DNA of 64,000 bases from Robiginitalea aestuariiviva (GTDB lineage Bacteria; Bacteroidota; Bacteroidia; Flavobacteriales; Flavobacteriaceae): the NCBI RefSeq assembly GCF_029537735.1, contig NZ_JARPUQ010000001.1:1274696-1338695 (forward strand). The letters are read 5' to 3'. Shown here one piece after another: positions 8,515-19,400 of the stretch. Within the stretch, counting starts at the first letter, position 1, and every line of letters begins with the position of its first letter. The notes beneath the pieces are model-generated. The model ran no database searches and had not been told where the DNA came from. It saw only the letters and a program-made list of their open reading frames with translations. The translations under genes and the position numbers were made by a program.

Positions 8515-9858
8515 CTACTGCATGGCAGTATCCCCTTCCATATTTAAATGTTCTACGACAAATTCCCCCAGATTCCGACCTTGTTTTATCCCTACTTCCA
8601 CAGCGGAACGGTAGTGGATACCCCCGTACATCCGGCTAATGGCAGCCTCATTCGCAGCCTGCCGGAAGGATGTGTAGGAGCGTACCGGCAGGCCAAACCG
8701 CAATTCGGTGTCGTCGTCGAAGGCGAAATCTTCCCCGAAAATGCTGGTCAGGGCTACGGAAGCGGCCCCGGAAACCACACTGTGGCCACTGGTGTATTCC
8801 GGGAAGGGCGGGGTTTGCAGTACGGGTTTCCAGTTCTCATCAATGTACTGGTTGATCAGGGTCTCCGGCCGGATCAGGTTGCTGCGGTATTTCTCGTCCC
8901 AGCAGCTGATAAAGCCATCGGCAATGGCAATGGAAGTTTTGGTATAGGCTTGCACTGTCTTGTCAAAGTCCGCTCCGGACTTGCGGCAGGCAATTTTGGT
9001 AATTCCGATCCAGTGCGCCCCGGGGCTGATCTTCTTGGTGGCAAACATCAGGTGCCCGCGGGTGACCGAGACATAGGGGTTGCAATCCCAGAATTGCGCA
9101 ATGGCAATTTCATCAGAAGTGTCGCCCCGCTGGGTAATATCCATACTCACATCGTAGACCTCTTTCACTTCTTTGTAAAAGTCGCTGCCCTCTTCCATGG
9201 AGAAGGGGGGCGGGGGAACGGGTTTGAATTGTGCAGCCGAATCGATCACAAAGGGGCGGATCTTATTCCAGTGGGGCTCGATCCCCTCCATATAGGCCGG
9301 GGGGGTGGGTTGCCAGCGGGAAGGGTCCTCCGTATCTACGGTAAACTTGGACATGGTCCGGGTTTGCTTGTAGTTGTCTTTGTCCATCCAGGCGGCAATG
9401 GCCCCGGCCACTTCCAGGCCATACGTCCGGGAGGCCTCAAATTCTTTCGGGTTTTTGGCTTCCCAGACCCCGTACAGGCTGTCGCGGAAGGATGTGATCA
9501 TCTCCTCCGAGAAAATCAGTTGCCGGCTTAAGTCCATATGGGCGATCAGGGCTGCCAAACGGTAATTTACAGGCGCTCCGGACTGAGGTTCCGGGATGGC
9601 GCCCAATTCGGATACCTGCCCTTCCAGGGATTGGTATGCCGGATTGTACTGGGCCAGGATCTCGTAGGCGGCAATGTTGGGGTAGGCATAGATGCGGCTG
9701 GCCACCGGGGGGCTGAAAATATCGTGTACCATTACATCGGTAACCCGGTCTACCGAGGCGTGGTATTCCTCGGGGGTGATCACAATAGGTTCGGCCGGGG
9801 CCCCGCAGGCCAGGCCCAGCAGGACAATCAGGACGGATCCGATTCGCATGTTCATCAT
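8515..9858 (-). CDS. Vanadium-dependent haloperoxidase / PAP2-type lipoprotein
   Basis: 447 residues with a lipoprotein signal (LIVLLGLACG, Cys18). The phosphatase/haloperoxidase active-site signature is nearly complete: KYRSNLIRP matches KxxxxxxRP (about residue 325), TSGHS matches the SGH motif (about 357), and SRMYGGIH matches SRxxxxxH (about 410), where the histidine would bind vanadate or phosphate. Family members are either vanadium haloperoxidases or acid phosphatases; the length and the N-terminal helical part fit the bacterial haloperoxidase-like group, but halide chemistry cannot be claimed from sequence. Its ATG overlaps the stop of the preceding FG-GAP gene (ATGA), implying translational coupling in the susCD/FG-GAP operon. 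Confidence 0.8.
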   Translation of the reverse strand: MMNMRIGSVLIVLLGLACGAPAEPIVITPEEYHASVDRVTDVMVHDIFSPPVASRIYAYPNIAAYEILAQYNPAYQSLEGQVSELGAIPEPQSGAPVNYRLAALIAHMDLSRQLIFSEEMITSFRDSLYGVWEAKNPKEFEASRTYGLEVAGAIAAWMDKDNYKQTRTMSKFTVDTEDPSRWQPTPPAYMEGIEPHWNKIRPFVIDSAAQFKPVPPPPFSMEEGSDFYKEVKEVYDVSMDITQRGDTSDEIAIAQFWDCNPYVSVTRGHLMFATKKISPGAHWIGITKIACRKSGADFDKTVQAYTKTSIAIADGFISCWDEKYRSNLIRPETLINQYIDENWKPVLQTPPFPEYTSGHSVVSGAASVALTSIFGEDFAFDDDTELRFGLPVRSYTSFRQAANEAAISRMYGGIHYRSAVEVGIKQGRNLGEFVVEHLNMEGDTAMQ

Positions 9859-12800
9859 TTCTTGTTTTTAGAGGTTAGGGCATATAGGCTTGCCGGCGCG
9901 TCGTTGCAGACCACCAGCAGGTAAGGGGTTTCGTTTATCGTAATCACGGCCAGGTGGCGTACGGACCGGTTCATTAGGTCCAGCCCGATCCGGTTTCCCG
10001 GAAGTACGGTACCGTCGGGTTTTAGCAGGGCCCCGGGAAAGCCATCCAGGCGGCCCATGTAAGGTTTCAGGCCAAAGTAGTTTCCGCCGGCCAGGAGTTC
10101 CTGGGTGCCGTCTCCGGTAAAATCATAGGGCAGCAGGGCCGTAACGGGGGCGGTTTGCAGCAATTCCGGGAAGGGTATAAAGGTGTACCAGCCGGAATCG
10201 TTGCGCAAATACCCGGAGCGCAGTTCGTTTACTTCCAGGACCTGGCTTTGCTCCAGGGCTTCCTCCCCGAAAATTTCCGGGACACTGCGGCCGGCAAAAC
10301 TTTTATACTGCGGGAATTTTTTTCGCAAGAAGACCATTTGGGACCCCAGTTCATCCAGGCCTACCAGGGGGTAGTAGGTCTCGCCTTTGGCCGTGGCCAG
10401 GACTGGGTCTGTACTGCCGTTGCGGTCAAAATCCGCTACAAACAACTTCATGGGGGCGTCTTCGGATGCCCGGAATTTGGAGTTGGTACCCCAATTCCCC
10501 AGGGCGTAATCCACATCTCCGTCCCCGTCCATGTCCACAGGGGCAATGGCCTGCCACAACCCACTCACCTGGGGGCCTTCCACGGCCTGGAACCCCTCGC
10601 CATCCCAGGCGAAGAACTTCGGGGCCATCCATTCCCCGACCACGATCAGGTCGGTTCGGCCGTCCTGGTTGAAATCCGTCCAGAGCGCATCGGTTACCAT
10701 GCCCAGGGCTTTGCCGTTAAGGGCTTCAGAAACGGACAGCTGCCCGTTCTGGTTTTCCAGCAGGTACGAGTCCGGCAAAGTACCGAAAGCCCCGGTAACG
10801 GACTGGTTGCCCACAAAAAGGTCCAGGTCTCCGTCCCCGTCAAAATCAAAGGGTTTCAGGACGGAAGAATTCTGGAAGTCCTCCGGCAATTCAGTGGGGG
10901 TCCAATGCCCTTCGGTACTTGGAAAATACTGATTTCTCAGGGCCTGCGAAGCCCCGAAAAAGTCGGAGCCCCCGTTGGCCAGGACCAAATCTGCCAGCCC
11001 GTCCCCATTGAAATCGGCCAGGGCGGCTGCCACGTTTTCACGCAGGCTGTCTGCCGTAAATTCCGGAATGGCAGTCCGGGTAAAGGCGGAGTCCCCCTGC
11101 AGGTAGATGGCCGGCGGCACCCGCTTGGAGCCGCCGAGCACCAGGTCGGTTTTCCCGTCCCCGTTCAGGTCCCCTGTGGCCAGGGCAGGCCCGCGGTCGG
11201 CAAAACTGTAGGGCAGGAGCTTTTCCCGGTTAAAGTCCGTATACCGGTCCTCGGTGTGTACAAAATCGAGGCCCAGGCTTGCCGGGGCCGCCTGGAATAC
11301 CGGGGCCCGGGGTTGCGTTTCATGGTCGTAGGAATAGGGTAGGGGGTTATCCGGTTCCAGGATGGTCGTGGTATTCAGGGCCGGCTGGCGCACCACCTGA
11401 TAGGAGTTGTCCGGCCAAACCACCACCAGGGAATCCGGTTGCTGGTCCTTCGGGAACCCAAAATGAACCATGGGCTCGGAAGAGGCCTGGAAGCCGCGTA
11501 CCGGGAAAAGCTCCCGGAATTGTACCTGGCCGCCGGTATAGGCGTAAACCTTACTCCCAACGCCGTAGGGATTTTTCGGGCCAAAATCCAGGCGCAGCTT
11601 CAGGTACTGCCCGGCCCCGTTGGTGGTATTCACCAGCACGCTGGCTTCGCGGTTCAGGTTGTTGATTACGAGGTCCAGGTCTCCGTCATTGTCCAGGTCC
11701 CCCCAGGCCGTGGCCCCGGAAAGCAGGGTGTCCGGCCGGATCCAGTCCTGGCTGCGGTCCGCAAACCCCAGGCCGGGCTGCCCTTCAAACACGTAATTAT
11801 GTGCACTGCCCGAAGGCATCAGCCCCAGGGCTTCCTGGTCTACCAACCGGGTGTTGTCCATGGTGCTGCTGATCTTTTCGTTGGAGATGAACCGGACAAA
11901 ATCCAGGTCGTTGGGGCGTTTGGGGATGCCGTTGGAAATAAACAGATCCTGGTGGCCATCCAGGTTCCAGTCCCCAAAGAGGGCGCTCCAGCTCCAGTCC
12001 GTCGCGGCTACCCCGCTCAGCAGGGCCGTCTCCATAAAGCGGCCGCCTGGCTGGTTCACATAGAGCATGTTGCGGGTAAACTGATAATAGTACCCGAAGG
12101 CCTCGGTCCGCATCTTCTGGGTCTGCACATTGTCGTCCCCTTCGGAAGATTTCAGGGGCACTTCCTCTTCCGGCAGCATATCCAGGGAGATCAGGTCCGG
12201 CCGCCCATCGTTGTTGATGTCGGCCACATCGCTGCCCATGGAAAAGCGGCTGGTATGCCCAAAGTAGTCCCGAAGGCTCTCAGTGAAGGTGCCGTCCCCG
12301 TTATTCAGATAGAAGTAGTCGTCTTCGTGGAAGTCGTTCCCGATGTAGAGGTCCGGGTACCCGTCCTGGTTAAAATCCGAAATCGCCAGGCCCAGGCCGT
12401 AGCCGTTAATACCCCCGTAAATACCTGCGGTTTCGCTCACATCGGTGAACTTGCCCCCATCGTTGCGCAGCATGCGGTCTCCGGTCTCGTAGTTCCGGGT
12501 GTAGCGCAGCTCGGCCTTGCCGTAGGAGTCCTGGGTATGTACGGCGTGGTTCAGCAGGTACATGTCCAGATCGCCGTCCAGGTCGTAATCGAAGAAAGCC
12601 GCGTTAGAGCTGTAGGTATCAAAATCCAGCCCGAATTCCGCTGCACGCTCGGTAAAGGTGCCGTCCCCGTTATTGATAAAGAGTTCGTTGTGCCCCCTGA
12701 AGCCATTGATCCCCACCACGGCGCAAACATAGATGTCCAGCAGGCCGTCCGCATTCACATCGGCCATAACTGAGCCCGTATTCCAGGTGCTGTTCCCGGC

Positions 12801-13109
12801 CACCCCGGCGGTTTCGGTCACATCTTCAAAACGCATTCCCCCCCGGTTCAGGTAAAGCTTGTTCGGCACCTGGTTCCCGGATAGGTACACATCGGCCAGG
12901 CCGTCCGCATTCACATCGCCTATGGCCACCCCGCCCCCGTTGTAGAAGTAGAGGTAATCCAGAATGTTCAGGGTTTCGGTTTCCTCCAGGGTATTGGCAA
13001 AACCAATGCCGGTTTGGCCTGCCCCGGGGGTTTCGAACAGGGACCCTCCCTGGTTGCAACCCGCCAGCCCCAACAGGCATAAAATCCCTATGCAGAGTCG
13101 TTTATTCAT
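9855..13109 (-). CDS. FG-GAP/VCBS repeat ASPIC-UnbV lipoprotein (paralogue 3 of 3)
   Basis: About 1,084 residues from ATG at 13107-13109; a TTG nine bases upstream is also in frame. The lipoprotein signal is MNKRLCIGILCLLGLAGC. Many FG-GAP/VCBS calcium-binding repeats of the form DxNxDGxxDL/I/V follow, for example DVNADGLADVYLSGN, DFNQDGYPDLYIGND and DFNQDGRTDLIVVGEW. In the middle (about 535-590) lies an ASPIC/UnbV region (KLRLDFGPKNPYGVGSKV, then ELFPVRGFQASSEPMVHFG). The architecture resembles CRTAC1-type proteins, thought to form seven-bladed Ca2+-binding propellers; the biochemical role in bacteria is unknown. It overlaps the upstream paralogue by 8 bases and the haloperoxidase-like gene by 4. 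Confidence 0.85.
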   Translation of the reverse strand: MNKRLCIGILCLLGLAGCNQGGSLFETPGAGQTGIGFANTLEETETLNILDYLYFYNGGGVAIGDVNADGLADVYLSGNQVPNKLYLNRGGMRFEDVTETAGVAGNSTWNTGSVMADVNADGLLDIYVCAVVGINGFRGHNELFINNGDGTFTERAAEFGLDFDTYSSNAAFFDYDLDGDLDMYLLNHAVHTQDSYGKAELRYTRNYETGDRMLRNDGGKFTDVSETAGIYGGINGYGLGLAISDFNQDGYPDLYIGNDFHEDDYFYLNNGDGTFTESLRDYFGHTSRFSMGSDVADINNDGRPDLISLDMLPEEEVPLKSSEGDDNVQTQKMRTEAFGYYYQFTRNMLYVNQPGGRFMETALLSGVAATDWSWSALFGDWNLDGHQDLFISNGIPKRPNDLDFVRFISNEKISSTMDNTRLVDQEALGLMPSGSAHNYVFEGQPGLGFADRSQDWIRPDTLLSGATAWGDLDNDGDLDLVINNLNREASVLVNTTNGAGQYLKLRLDFGPKNPYGVGSKVYAYTGGQVQFRELFPVRGFQASSEPMVHFGFPKDQQPDSLVVVWPDNSYQVVRQPALNTTTILEPDNPLPYSYDHETQPRAPVFQAAPASLGLDFVHTEDRYTDFNREKLLPYSFADRGPALATGDLNGDGKTDLVLGGSKRVPPAIYLQGDSAFTRTAIPEFTADSLRENVAAALADFNGDGLADLVLANGGSDFFGASQALRNQYFPSTEGHWTPTELPEDFQNSSVLKPFDFDGDGDLDLFVGNQSVTGAFGTLPDSYLLENQNGQLSVSEALNGKALGMVTDALWTDFNQDGRTDLIVVGEWMAPKFFAWDGEGFQAVEGPQVSGLWQAIAPVDMDGDGDVDYALGNWGTNSKFRASEDAPMKLFVADFDRNGSTDPVLATAKGETYYPLVGLDELGSQMVFLRKKFPQYKSFAGRSVPEIFGEEALEQSQVLEVNELRSGYLRNDSGWYTFIPFPELLQTAPVTALLPYDFTGDGTQELLAGGNYFGLKPYMGRLDGFPGALLKPDGTVLPGNRIGLDLMNRSVRHLAVITINETPYLLVVCNDAPASLYALTSKNKK

Positions 13110-16100
13110 GGATCTCAAATAAGCGGGGTTTACTATTGTTGGCCGCCGCCAGTACGTAGGTGCGGCCAGATTTGTCTTTGAGTTCCCTCAGGTATTTAAC
13201 CTCCTCCGGCACAAAGAACCCGCTGGTGTTATAGGGTTGCCAGGTGAAATTCAGCTTCCCGTCGCCCAGCAGGACGTTCCCGTAGCTGGCATCCAGGCGG
13301 GAAAACTGCGGCTTGAATTCGTAATTGTTCCCGGCCATGATCAGGTCCAGGTTGCCGTCTCCGTTCACATCCCTGCAGTCGATATCGCAGACGCAGGAAA
13401 ATTGCACCCTGGGCGGGAGGGCCTGGATGCGGTACTGGCCGTTCCCTTCATTAATGGCTATAGCCGATTCTGAAAAGTTGACCTTCTTCACTATGGAACG
13501 CTGTACCAGTTCCGGGGGGAATAGTTCATGGATGGTCCGCTGGGCGTAAACCGAGGCCTTCAGGTTGGCTTTCTTCAGGGAGACCACCTGGGCGGTCAGC
13601 TCCTTTTTCTGGTGCAGGGGGTAATCCCCTGCGGCATCCGTCAGGGTAACCACCTGCTCCAGGGTACCGTTCCCGTCAAAATCGTTTACCCACATTTTCA
13701 TGGGCTTCCCCGGCTCAGGTTTGTAATGCAGGTTAGCGCCCTGGTTTCCCAGGATGAGGTCCAGATCCCCGTCTGCATCCAAATCTGCGGCTTCCACCGC
13801 ATTCCACCATCCATGCAGGGTGTCCAGGCTGGTGGAGGCGCGTTCCAGCCTTCTGCCGGTGTTTCTGAAAATGGCCGGGCTGCCCCAGTCGGAAACGGTC
13901 ACCAGGTCCTTTCGGCCGTCCCCGTCCATATCTGCCCAGCGGGCTGCGGTAACCATGCCGGTATTCTTCAATTCGCCGGCCGCCCGGTCCGTGATATTCG
14001 AAAACTGCCCATTGCCGTCGTTCTGCAGGAGCAGGTGGTCCGGGTTTACCCCATAGATGCCCACCACGGAGCGGGACCCGATAAAGACATCGATGTCCCC
14101 GTCCCCGTCAAAATCCTCAGGGGTGACGGTAGACATGTTTTTCAAGACAGTGGGTAGCTGCTGTTCTGATTTCAGGAAGGTGCCATTGCCTTGGTTCAGG
14201 TACAGGCGGGGGCGGTAATTCCGGTAGCGGTCCGTCTGGTTCCCGCCGGTGGCCACCATCAGGTCTGCATCTCCGTCCCCGTCGGCGTCAAAGAAGGCCG
14301 CGGCGGTATCCTCCAGGTCTGCATCCTGCAAAAAGGCAGCTGGGGTCTGGGCGCGCAGCCGCCCGCCCCCCTGGTGCAGGTACAGTACCCCGCTTTCGCC
14401 AGAGGCCCCGCCCAGGTAAAAATCGTCATTGCCATCCCCGTCTACGTCAGCTACCGCCAGGGCCGGGCCTTCCTGGGAAAGTTTCCCGTAGATCAGGCCT
14501 TCGTGATCAAAGTCGTTGTAGGGATCTTCCTTGTGGGCGATGGCCCCCTGAAGGGGTAGTTCGGTTAGCAGGGTAGGGGTTTTACCCGGACCGGGAGGCG
14601 CATAGGTTTCCGACGCCTGGGCGTGGTCCAGGGGCCACTCCCGGTCGGTTTCCAGGCCGGTTAGCAGCTGGGTGCGGTCGTCCGGCCAGATCACCCGGAG
14701 GGAATCCAGGCGGGATACCTCGCCCAAGCCAAAGGTAATGGGGTAATCCACTGAAGATTGGAAGCCGCGGGAAGGAACGAGTTCCTGCACCCACACCTGA
14801 TCCCCGGCATAGGCCTTTACGGTGGCGCCTATGGCAAAGGGGTTCTTTTCCGGGCCTTTCAGGCGCAGCCGCACAAAATGACGGTCGGGTTGCTGTTCCG
14901 TATTGTTGCGGTAAACAAAGGCCGGCATATTCACGTTGTTAATTACCAGGTCCAGGTCTCCGTCGTTATCCAGGTCGGCATAAGCGGCCCCGTTGGAGCG
15001 CGTTGGGAGTTCAAAGCCCCAGGCCGCGTTGGCATTGTCGAAGGTCAGGTCGCCCTTATTTCGGAAGGCATAGTTGGGCTGGGGTTTGATCGGCATTTTC
15101 TGGATGATGGAATCGATGGATTCCTTCCGGCCGGTCAAGGCCATTTTCTGGATGATCTCATTGGCAAAGAAGTCCACGAAATCCAGGTCGGTCAGGTCGT
15201 GGTTAATGCCGTTGGTCACAAAGATGTCGCGCAGGCCGTCGTTGTCCATGTCGAACATGAGCCCGGCCCAGCTCCAGTCCGTGGCGTGCACCCCGCTGTA
15301 ATAGGCCACTTCCGAAAAGGTGCCATTGCCGTTGTTCAGTTGCAGGGTATTCTGGATATACTGGTGGCCAAAGTCCTTGCCTTCCTTGAGCTTGTACACG
15401 TTATACCCCTCGAATTCCATAACGGACTTAACCCGCTGTTCTGCTTCCGGGAGCATGTCGGTGATAAAGACATCCTGGTACCCGTCATTGTTGATGTCGC
15501 CAATATCGATCCCCATGGCGGAGAGGCTCAAATGCCCGGCCCAGGCCTTGATTTGCTCAGAAAAGGTGCCATCCTGATTGTTGATGTAGAGGTAATCACG
15601 TTCGTAGAAATCGTTGGATACGTAGATGTCCGGGTACAGGTCCTGGTTGAAGTCCGATACCAGTACCCCCAGCCCGAACCCGATCAGGCTCCCGTAAATG
15701 CCGGCGGCCTCGCTCACGTCGGTAAACGTGCCCCCGTCGTTGCGCAGCAGCATATCGCCCACCCCGCGAAAGATATGAGGTACGCCCTCCCAGTCCTGGG
15801 CACGGACCTGCCGCTGCTCGGCATAGCCCAGGCTGCTTACCGGGATGTTGCTGTTGTTCAGGATATAGGCGTCCAGGTCTCCGTCCTTGTCGTAATCGAA
15901 AAAAGTGGCGTGGGTGGTAAAGCCGGTTTCGGCCAGGTTGAATTCCCGGGCCTGTTCCGTAAAGGTGTTATCGCCGTTGTTGATGTACAGGTCGTTGTCG
16001 TGGTTGTTGCCCTCCATATTCCCGGCGTTACTCACATAGATGTCCAGCCACCCATCCGCATTGACGTCGGCCATGGTTACCCCCGTGGACCAGGGTTTGT

Positions 16101-16452
16101 TGCCGCCCACCCCGGCCGACTCGGTAATGTCTTCGAACTTGAGGTTCCCGCGGTTCAGGTAAAGGCGGTTGGAGACCATGTTCCCGGTCAGGAAGATATC
16201 CGTGAGGCCGTCGTTATTGATGTCCCCCAGGGCTACCCCGCCCCCGTTATAAAAATTCCGGTATTTGAAGATATTCAGGTCCTTCTGGTTCTCCACCTGG
16301 TTTACAAACTCCACCCCCGTGCTGTCCGGCGGTAGCAGGGTAAAGAGGGTGGGGCGTTCTGCCTCGCTTTCTGGCGTGGCCATTTCCCCGTCCTGGCAAC
16401 TCCATAGCGCCAGGAGGGCCAACAATGTGAGAAACCTAGTTGCGCTTGTCAT
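13102..16452 (-). CDS. FG-GAP/VCBS repeat ASPIC-UnbV lipoprotein (paralogue 2 of 3)
   Basis: About 1,116 residues. I chose ATG at 16450-16452 because MTSATRFLTLLALLALWSC is a clean lipoprotein signal; an extension to 16488 would add 12 residues before it. The layout is the same as the flanking genes: an N-terminal propeller opening with FYNGGGVALGDINNDGLTDI, a central ASPIC/UnbV segment (VRLRLKGPEKNPFAIGATV, QELVPSRGFQSSVDY, DSLRVIWPD), and a second propeller (VADVDGDGNDDFYLGG, DFDGDGDIDVFIGSRS). It overlaps the upstream paralogue by 17 bases and the downstream one by 8, so the three are one translational unit. Being similar but clearly diverged, they are more likely to have distinct roles than to be a recent duplication. 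Confidence 0.85.
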   Translation of the reverse strand: MTSATRFLTLLALLALWSCQDGEMATPESEAERPTLFTLLPPDSTGVEFVNQVENQKDLNIFKYRNFYNGGGVALGDINNDGLTDIFLTGNMVSNRLYLNRGNLKFEDITESAGVGGNKPWSTGVTMADVNADGWLDIYVSNAGNMEGNNHDNDLYINNGDNTFTEQAREFNLAETGFTTHATFFDYDKDGDLDAYILNNSNIPVSSLGYAEQRQVRAQDWEGVPHIFRGVGDMLLRNDGGTFTDVSEAAGIYGSLIGFGLGVLVSDFNQDLYPDIYVSNDFYERDYLYINNQDGTFSEQIKAWAGHLSLSAMGIDIGDINNDGYQDVFITDMLPEAEQRVKSVMEFEGYNVYKLKEGKDFGHQYIQNTLQLNNGNGTFSEVAYYSGVHATDWSWAGLMFDMDNDGLRDIFVTNGINHDLTDLDFVDFFANEIIQKMALTGRKESIDSIIQKMPIKPQPNYAFRNKGDLTFDNANAAWGFELPTRSNGAAYADLDNDGDLDLVINNVNMPAFVYRNNTEQQPDRHFVRLRLKGPEKNPFAIGATVKAYAGDQVWVQELVPSRGFQSSVDYPITFGLGEVSRLDSLRVIWPDDRTQLLTGLETDREWPLDHAQASETYAPPGPGKTPTLLTELPLQGAIAHKEDPYNDFDHEGLIYGKLSQEGPALAVADVDGDGNDDFYLGGASGESGVLYLHQGGGRLRAQTPAAFLQDADLEDTAAAFFDADGDGDADLMVATGGNQTDRYRNYRPRLYLNQGNGTFLKSEQQLPTVLKNMSTVTPEDFDGDGDIDVFIGSRSVVGIYGVNPDHLLLQNDGNGQFSNITDRAAGELKNTGMVTAARWADMDGDGRKDLVTVSDWGSPAIFRNTGRRLERASTSLDTLHGWWNAVEAADLDADGDLDLILGNQGANLHYKPEPGKPMKMWVNDFDGNGTLEQVVTLTDAAGDYPLHQKKELTAQVVSLKKANLKASVYAQRTIHELFPPELVQRSIVKKVNFSESAIAINEGNGQYRIQALPPRVQFSCVCDIDCRDVNGDGNLDLIMAGNNYEFKPQFSRLDASYGNVLLGDGKLNFTWQPYNTSGFFVPEEVKYLRELKDKSGRTYVLAAANNSKPRLFEIHE

Positions 16453-19400
16453 CTGGTATGTTTTTGGTGAGGGTAAAAGGCCGGGCATTATTGCGGCCGA
16501 TAACCCACGTTTTCAATCCGTTTATATGCAGGCTGTCTATGCTGCGGGCGGCACCCGGGATAAAGGGCAAAGCGCCCGGATCCCAGTGGTATCCGCCTTC
16601 CGGGGTCGCCTGCAAAAGTAAGCCATGCAGGGCATCCAGCCTACCGAGCTGGGTGCTGATGTCGTAGTTGTTTCCCACAGCAAGGAGGTCAACCCGCCCA
16701 TCGCCGGTAAAATCTCCTACCCCGAAGTCAAATATGGCCGAGGTTTGGGCCATGCGGGGGAGTATTTCCATGGTAAAGCGGCCTGTACCGTCATTCCTGA
16801 AAATGGCGCTTTCCAGCAGATACACCTCTTTCCGGTCGGAGGCCTTCAAGGCCTCAGCCCCGAAAACCTCCTCCAGGCTGGCAGTGGCAAAATCCCGGTA
16901 GGTACGGAATTTCTTGTTTAGGAAGGGCATTTGTTTGGAGAGTTCGTCCTTTGAAGCAAAGGGTGTTTCCACCCCGTTGTGGTAATAAGTAACTACGGGT
17001 TCGGTACTGCCATTGCCGTCAAAATCGTTGCGATAGAGCCGTACCGGGGTTTCCCGGCTGGCCCTGAACTTGCTGTTCAGCCCCCAGTTCCCCCCGATAA
17101 GGTCCATATCCCCGTCTCCGTCCAGGTCTGCAGCCCGCAGGGCGTTCCACCAGCCATGGGTGAATTCCAGGCCCGTCTCCTCGGCCGGAACCCATCCCTT
17201 GCCCGTTCCCAGGAACAGGCGTATGGGGCTCCAGTGGCCGGCAACGGCCAGGTCGGTGGTTCCGTCCCCGTTAAAGTCTGCCCATTGCACCCGGGTTATG
17301 GCGCCGGAGCGGTCCAACCCCGGGATGGGGGAAGGAGAAGCTAATTGGAAATGGCCCTGACCGTCGTTGATTAAGACATGGTGGCTGGGGGTTTGACCAA
17401 ATGCCCCGGGAACGGCATCGGCCGTTATGAGTACATCGGGGTCCCCATCGGCGTCCAGGTCCCGGGCCGAAAGGGTTGAAGCATTGATGGAAATTTCCGG
17501 TAAATGGGCCGATGTTTTTTCAAAATACCCGCCCCGGTTCAGGTACAGCCGGGGTTGCAGGGGTTCGCCCTCCTGGAATTCATTGCCCCCGCCGGCAATA
17601 ATCAGGTCGGGTTGGCCATCGCCGTTGGCATCGAATACCAGCAACGCGGTGTCTTCGCTCAGCGCATCTTCAGCAAACAAGAGGGAATCCCGTTGGGTAA
17701 AGGATCCGTCTTCCCGCTGGAAATACACGGCCGTGGGTTGGCGTTTGGCACCGCCTATTACCAGATCTTGCCGCCCGTCTCCATTCAGGTCTGCTGTGGC
17801 CAGGGCCGGGCCCTTGTTGGAACCGGCAAAGACGATCAGGGGTTCCCGGTCAAAATCCAGGACGGGGTTTTCCCGGTGGCGGAAGGGGACCAGGCTGTCC
17901 GTAGCCAACCAGTTTCCGGGTTGCAGCACCATCCGTCCCGCAGGTTTAGGACGGGCCTGGGCATAGTCCATTACCAAAAGGGTATCCGTAGCGACACCGT
18001 GCAGGGTTTGCACCCGCCCGTCCGGCCAGGTAACGCTAAGGGAATCGGCAAGGGTCCGGGAACCTGTCCCGAAATGCAATTCCGGGGGAACGGCAGACAA
18101 ATAGCCCCGGGTAGGATAATTTTCAGCCCATTGGGTGCCTTCCTGGGTGTACAGGAGGGCCTGGGTCCCTATGCCAAATGGGTTGCCTTCAGGGCCTTTA
18201 AAGGCCAGGGTAAGGCCATGGCCGCCGGAGATGGTGTTTTCAAAAACAGAGGCACTTTGATTCATATGATTGACCACCAGGTCCAGGTCTCCATCCCGGT
18301 CCAGGTCTGCATAGACGCTGCCGTGGCTGAAGGTGGGTTCTTCGGGATACCAGGTGCCGGTCATATCCGAAAAGGTTAATTCTCCCGAGTTGCGGAAGAG
18401 GTAGTTGGGTACCTTCTTTTCCGGGATTTCGCGGGTCAGGGGCATATCCGAAGCTTTCATCCCGGCGTCAATGCGGCGCTGTATGTCTTCATTGGCAATG
18501 AAGTTCATGTAGTCCATATCATTAGTGGCCCCTTTAATACCGTTGCTGATAAAGATGTCCCGCAGGCCGTCATTGTCAAAATCGGCCAGCAGGGTACCCC
18601 AGGACCATTCGGTGCCGGCCAGGTCGCTCAGGTATCCGATTTCCGAAAAATGCCCGTCCCCCAGGTTTAATTGCAGGGCATTTTGCATGTACTGGGGCGC
18701 AAACCCCTGGTTCAGGTACTGCTTGTAAATGGGATAGGCATATTCCAGGCCTGAGGTCTTGTAGGTAACCAGATCTTCCGGCAGCATATCCAGGGAGAGG
18801 ATGTCCGGCCGGGCGTCGTTGTTCAGGTCCGCAATGTCGTTGCCCATACTGAAGTGGGTGGTATGGCCTATCCCTTCGGCGCCGGAGGCGATACGCTCGC
18901 TATAGGTCCCATTGCCGTTGTTCAGGTAGAGGTAATCGTTTTCAAAAAAGTCATTGCCCACATAAATGTCCGGGTAGCCGTCTGCATTCAGGTCACTGAT
19001 TCCCAGGCCCAGGCCATACCCGGCTTTCCCCTGGTAAATGCCGGCTTCCTGACTAATGTCTGTAAAGACACCGCCGTCGTTCCGCAACAGCCGGTCCCCG
19101 GCCAGGGCATCAAAGCCCTCCCGTTGTTTCCCCCGGCCGTAGTTCCGATTGGGGTGCACGGAGTGATTCATCAAAAAGGCATCCAGGTCTCCATCCCGGT
19201 CCATGTCAAAAAACGCAGCCTGCGTGCTCAGGGCTTCCAGGTCCAGGCCGTATTGGGCCGCCTGTTCCTCAAAACGGGGAATGCCATTGGCGTCTGGCCC
19301 CAGGTTTACATACAGCCGGTTGCGGCCTTTCAGGTTCCGGTATCCGGAGGCCTGGCAGAGGTACAGGTCCAACAAGCCGTCGGCATTAATATCTACATGG

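Noticed and set aside
14758-16335. Long plus-strand open frame opposite the second FG-GAP gene (and similar ones at 11439-12773, 22316-23668, 38290-40089 and 40715-42145)
   Set aside because: They are antisense to clear family members, have no recognisable domain and biased composition (rich in V, G, H, P, Q), and arise from GC-rich third codon positions.
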